Part shown: positions 59,705-64,000 of the stretch, piece by piece | Numbering within the stretch: position 1 is the stretch's first letter | Layout: each line of letters opens with the position of its first letter | Assembly (NCBI GenBank): GCA_024231855.1 | Contig: JAAEQD010000159.1 | Location: forward strand, 1-64,000 | DNA length: 64,000 nucleotides | DNA from: Candidatus Zixiibacteriota bacterium | GTDB lineage: Bacteria > Zixibacteria > MSB-5A5 > UBA10806 > 4484-95 | Direction of reading: 5' to 3' | Position numbers and translations under genes: made by a program | The notes under the pieces: model-generated | Told to the model about the DNA's origin: nothing | Databases searched by the model: none | The model's input: the letters and a program-made list of their open reading frames with translations, nothing else

Positions 59705-62700
59705 ATGATTTTCAAGACTAATACTCTGATAGCGATTATCTTTATCATTTGCGGTTCCATTTCAATGGCGAGCATAATTAACGTGCCTGCGGATTACTCA
59801 ACGATCCAGGCGGGCATAAATGTGAGCACGGATAACGACACAGTCCTGGTTCAGCCTGGCATGTATGTTGAAAACATTATATTTAATGGACACAATGCCA
59901 TATTAGCCTCACTATTTCTAACTACACGAGACTCATCATATATTAGTTCTACAATAATTGATGGTGATTCTTCGGGTTCGGTAATCAGATGCCGAAATGG
60001 TGAGGATCCAAGATGTACAATAATCGGATTTACTATTCAAAATGGATTCGCGGAGAAAGGTGGAGGAATCTATTGTTCATACACAAATCCCACGATTATG
60101 AATAACATAATTAGAAATAATACTGCCACTGGCACTAATTCAGACGGCGGCGGTATATGCTCTTATCGGAGCTCAGGCCAGCTAATTCAAGGCAATATCA
60201 TTACGGGGAATAGTGTAATTTACAGTTCAGAAGGTTTGGGCAATGGTGGCGGAATCTATTGCAAGGACGCGGTGATTAGAGACAATATTATTACTAATAA
60301 CCAATGCACAGGATTTGGTGGCGGTTTTTATTGCCAAAACTCCATAATACTAAATAATGTAATTAGTGAGAATTCCGCCTATCGTGGCGGTGGAATGCAT
60401 TGTTCGGGAAATTCCGAAAACATATCATATAATACTATATCGGATAACATAGCCACAGATTTTGGTGGGGGGATTCTTTTATATAATCAATCAAGTGTAT
60501 CGATAGATAATAACATTATCAATAATAATTCCGCCAATGAGGGAGCCGGCATTTTTTGCTCTCAGTCCTACCCGGTTATTACTAATAACACGATTGCGGA
60601 TAATATCGGACAAACCGGTAACGCGATCTATGTTTATTTTTATTCAACGCCGGAAATAACGAATACGATCGTTTGGAGTTACGGCGATCAATTATCTGAA
60701 TTGTATATTGATAATACTTCATCGGCGATAGTAAGATATTGTGATATTCAAGGCGGCTGGACTGGCATCGGTAATATTGATACTGATCCAATGTTTAGAG
60801 ATCCCGAGAACACTGATTATCATTTAATGTCCCTTGATTGTGGCGATCCCGCTAATTCTTTATGCATTGACGCGGGCTATCCCGATATAGCCGACGACTC
60901 AATGGACTGCGATTGGGGCCAGGGAACCGAAATTAGTGATATGGGAGCGTATGGCGGCGGCCGGGTAATCCCAAATGTGCCCCGGACTATTACTATACCT
61001 ACGGATTATCCCACGATTCAGGATGGTATAAACGCAAGCCGAGATCTGGATACAGTATTGGTGTTGCCAGGGATTTATTATGAGAACATTAATTTCTTTG
61101 GACGCGGTATTGTATTAAGCTCTTTATTCTTGACCACCGATGATACATCATATGTTTCCTCAACCATCATCGACGGTGATCTCTCCGGATCGGTTATTAC
61201 TTTAGATAGCGAAGAGGACAGCAATACTGTCATTTGTGGGTTCACAATACAGCATGGATATTTTATTCACGGTGGTGGGATTCTGAGCGCTAATCATGCT
61301 CAGCCCAGGATTTGCCACAATCATATTAAAGATAACACCGCCTACCATGAATATGGGGGAGCAGGCGGAGGTATCTATTGTCGGTTTCATTATTCAACCA
61401 TTGCCTTTAATACCATAACCAATAATAAAGCCACCGTAGGTGGTGGAATCTATACCACAAGCGCTGAGCCTTTAATCCTCAATAACACAATCAGCAATAA
61501 CGAGGGTACAGAATCGGGAGGGGGAATTGAAGTATGGCATTATGAGCCGGAAATCGTTAATACGATCGTATGGGGCAATAGCGCTCCTGAAGGCTCCTCG
61601 ATTTATACTAACAGCACACCACAGGTCCGCTTCAGCGACATCGAGGGCGGATGGAGCGGTGAGGGCAATATCGATTGCGATCCGTTGTTTTGCGGAGCCG
61701 GTATCGGTAATTATTTTCTTGAGGGAATTTCGTGTTGCGTAGGCGCGGGCGAAGAAGGTGTTGATATCGGTTCAATTGGGGTGGGTTGTGAATTTCTCGG
61801 CTCGATAAAGGGAATCGTAATAGATCAGTACGATGATTTCGCGCAGGCGGTCAGCGTTTTCGCCGAAGGAACATCTATAATCGACAGTACAGATACCGGC
61901 GGCGAATATAGGCTTGAAGGTCTCGCTGCCGGTTACTATGATATTTCGTTCACTCATCCCGATTATCGAGATACATTAGTAATGAATTTTGAAGCAATTT
62001 CCGGAGATACCGTGACATTGAATGTCGTGATAGTCGAATTACCCGGAGTAATTTCAGGATTTGTGACGAATTGCTCAACCGCCCCTGTTGAAAGCGTCTA
62101 TGTTGAGATTAATGATGTTTCCACATTGATAGTTGAAAATGCTAAGACCATCTTCGAAGATGGCAGCAAACTTGCCAGCGAGAATAAAGCCGAAAACAAT
62201 TCCTTTTTACTACTGATAGATTCGATTTACACCGATGAATTCGGATATTATGAATTCACGATACCTGCCGGGACCTATGATATCTTATTATCGCATGAGG
62301 AATATAACCAAACAATTTTAACCGATGTTGAAGCAACGCCGGCCGACACCATATATTTACTTCCACAATTGACATCATATGGTTATCAATACCTTCCCGG
62401 AGACGCGAATATGTTTCTGGGGAGCTGGGTCCCTCAAGTTGGTACCGAGGACGTCACCTACCTCGTGGGATATTTTCGAGGCTTGCAATCCAATTGTATC
62501 ATAGGAGAGTTATACCGCTCGGCAGATGTGAACGGTGATTGCCATGTTATTGGCAGCGACCTCACTCGCATGGTTAATTATTTCCGCGGTTTGGTTTCTA
62601 TGTCGTACTGTCCGGATTATCCCCCTGCCTGGCTGACTTCCGATGATTGCCTGGATGAATGCCCGGAAGATCCGCCACCTGGTTGGCCTGGATGCGATAC

Positions 62701-62746
62701 TTTAACAACTGGAAGTGGTACTCAAAGTATAATAGTTGAATATTGA
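59705..62746 (+). CDS. Secreted parallel beta-helix protein with C-terminal dockerin-like module
   Basis: IxVPxDYxTIQxGIN...DTVLVxPGxYxENIxFxG present twice; GGGIYC..N..I.NN repeats; C-terminal GDANMFLGSWVPQVGTEDVTYLVGYFRG...ADVNGDCHVIGSDLTRMVNYFRG. Confidence 0.88.
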   Translation: MIFKTNTLIAIIFIICGSISMASIINVPADYSTIQAGINVSTDNDTVLVQPGMYVENIIFNGHNAILASLFLTTRDSSYISSTIIDGDSSGSVIRCRNGEDPRCTIIGFTIQNGFAEKGGGIYCSYTNPTIMNNIIRNNTATGTNSDGGGICSYRSSGQLIQGNIITGNSVIYSSEGLGNGGGIYCKDAVIRDNIITNNQCTGFGGGFYCQNSIILNNVISENSAYRGGGMHCSGNSENISYNTISDNIATDFGGGILLYNQSSVSIDNNIINNNSANEGAGIFCSQSYPVITNNTIADNIGQTGNAIYVYFYSTPEITNTIVWSYGDQLSELYIDNTSSAIVRYCDIQGGWTGIGNIDTDPMFRDPENTDYHLMSLDCGDPANSLCIDAGYPDIADDSMDCDWGQGTEISDMGAYGGGRVIPNVPRTITIPTDYPTIQDGINASRDLDTVLVLPGIYYENINFFGRGIVLSSLFLTTDDTSYVSSTIIDGDLSGSVITLDSEEDSNTVICGFTIQHGYFIHGGGILSANHAQPRICHNHIKDNTAYHEYGGAGGGIYCRFHYSTIAFNTITNNKATVGGGIYTTSAEPLILNNTISNNEGTESGGGIEVWHYEPEIVNTIVWGNSAPEGSSIYTNSTPQVRFSDIEGGWSGEGNIDCDPLFCGAGIGNYFLEGISCCVGAGEEGVDIGSIGVGCEFLGSIKGIVIDQYDDFAQAVSVFAEGTSIIDSTDTGGEYRLEGLAAGYYDISFTHPDYRDTLVMNFEAISGDTVTLNVVIVELPGVISGFVTNCSTAPVESVYVEINDVSTLIVENAKTIFEDGSKLASENKAENNSFLLLIDSIYTDEFGYYEFTIPAGTYDILLSHEEYNQTILTDVEATPADTIYLLPQLTSYGYQYLPGDANMFLGSWVPQVGTEDVTYLVGYFRGLQSNCIIGELYRSADVNGDCHVIGSDLTRMVNYFRGLVSMSYCPDYPPAWLTSDDCLDECPEDPPPGWPGCDTLTTGSGTQSIIVEY

Positions 62747-62953
62747 AATTAGATTAACGGGTATTTTATTTTCTTTTGTCTTTATTTACAATTTGCATTA
62801 ATGGTTCATTGATTATCGTCCAAATATCGTGTTACGCGATTTTCTTAGTTGGGTAATGCTAATGAGAAAAACCATTTGATTTAATTGCCGTTTTTTAGTA
62901 TTTATTAGAGCGAGCAGATGGTGCTCAGGAAATCGCATTTGACTGGAGGTATA

Positions 62954-64000
62954 ATGAAAACTGATAAATCATGTGATATTCTGCCCAATTATGTTGGTGG
63001 CAAATGGATCGAACCGGCCGGCGGTAATGAGCTGGATGTTATCAATCCCGCGACCGGCGAAAAACTTGGTATCGTAAGGCTGTCTTCCAAGGCGGAAATG
63101 GATCAGGCGATATCCGTCGCCAAGGACGCGTTTCGTTCCTGGCGCGATACTCCACCTGTCGATCGAGCCAGGTATTTTTTCAAGCTAAAAGAGTTACTCG
63201 AAGAGGATTTCGAAAACCTATCCCGAATCCTCACTATGGAAAACGGCAAGACGCTGGCCGAAGCCCGCGGTTCCGTGCGCCGGGGCATCGAAAATGTCGA
63301 GGCCGCCTGCGGTATGCCATCGCTGATGCAGGGTTATACGCTTGAAGATGTCGCGGTGGGAATAGATTGCCAGGCCGTGCGTCAACCGATGGGCGTGTTC
63401 GGATGTATTACGCCGTTTAATTTTCCGGCTATGGTACCTTTATGGTTTTTCCCCACGGCGGTTGCCTGCGGAAATACATTTGTGGTAAAACCCTCCGAGC
63501 AAACTCCGCTTTCACAGAGGCGAATGTTTGAGTTGGTCGATAAAGCCGGTTTCCCGCCCGGCGTGATAAACCTGGTAAACGGCGATGGTGAAGCGGCCGG
63601 CGCCATGATCAGCAATCCTGATATAAAGGGTGTTTCGTTTGTCGGCTCATCCGCGGTGGCGGAGTCGGTCTATAAAGAAGCGTCAAAGTATGGTAAGCGC
63701 GTTCAGGCATTGGGCGGAGCAAAGAATTTCGTTGTGGTAATGCCGGATTGCGAACTGGATAGCACCGTTTCCAATCTGATCGATTCGATCTATGGCTGCG
63801 CCGGCGAAAGATGTCTCGCGGCCAGTGTTGTTTTGGCGGTCGGTGATATTTACGACCGATTTAAGGCAAAGCTTCATGAAGCGGCTAAAAAGATAAAGAT
63901 CGGCAACGGCCTGGATGAATCGGTGAATATGGGGCCGGTTATATCAGAAGCACATAAGGCGAGAGTGGTTTCATATATCGAGAAGGGAGTAGCGGAAGGC
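62954..64000 (+). CDS. mmsA: Methylmalonate-semialdehyde dehydrogenase (CoA-acylating), truncated by the window end
   Basis: Open frame from ATG 62954 (RBS ggaggt): NYVGGKWIEPAGG...FNFPAMVPLWFFPTAVACGNTFVVKPSEQTPLS...GERCLAASVVLAVGD. Not in the ORF track because it runs off the end. Confidence 0.88.
   Translation, partial: MKTDKSCDILPNYVGGKWIEPAGGNELDVINPATGEKLGIVRLSSKAEMDQAISVAKDAFRSWRDTPPVDRARYFFKLKELLEEDFENLSRILTMENGKTLAEARGSVRRGIENVEAACGMPSLMQGYTLEDVAVGIDCQAVRQPMGVFGCITPFNFPAMVPLWFFPTAVACGNTFVVKPSEQTPLSQRRMFELVDKAGFPPGVINLVNGDGEAAGAMISNPDIKGVSFVGSSAVAESVYKEASKYGKRVQALGGAKNFVVVMPDCELDSTVSNLIDSIYGCAGERCLAASVVLAVGDIYDRFKAKLHEAAKKIKIGNGLDESVNMGPVISEAHKARVVSYIEKGVAEG

Overview
No tools were run; all calls come from reading the sequence and the supplied ORF translations. 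The window looks like a bacterial chromosome segment, probably FCB/Zixibacteria-like, though that lineage is only inferred from the secreted-protein style. It has five blocks. (1) 1-7.6 kb: two very large adjacent genes joining divergent small-molecule domains. The first has a PfkB-like region plus a HAD phosphatase; the second has Nudix, a DUF89/ARMT1-like region and a YvcK/CofD-like domain. This is the best candidate for an undescribed system. (2) 7.7-20.1 kb: an AT-rich defence-type island. It holds a self-inhibited class II Fic protein with five upstream repeats, then an operon of DrmD-like SNF2 helicase (DUF3883 end), a small GIY-YIG-like protein, a DUF1156 DNA methyltransferase, a DUF499 ATPase with a C-terminal Ig-like domain, and a YdjM/DUF457-like membrane protein. 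The operon resembles Hma (helicase-methylase-ATPase) systems. Three related ~26-bp dyads punctuate the island, and a decayed dockerin-domain fragment lies inside it. (3) 20.2-26.6 kb: a liv-type ABC importer operon with an AT-rich methyltransferase and a membrane protein inserted between substrate-binding protein and permeases. (4) 26.8-62.7 kb: a dense run of secreted or surface proteins (three S8 subtilases, M28, C25-like, a metzincin-like protein, beta-helix proteins, a putative outer-membrane barrel). Six of them end in a near-identical double dockerin-like C-terminal module. (5) 62.95 kb to the end: a truncated methylmalonate-semialdehyde dehydrogenase. No CRISPR array, rRNA or convincing tRNA was seen.
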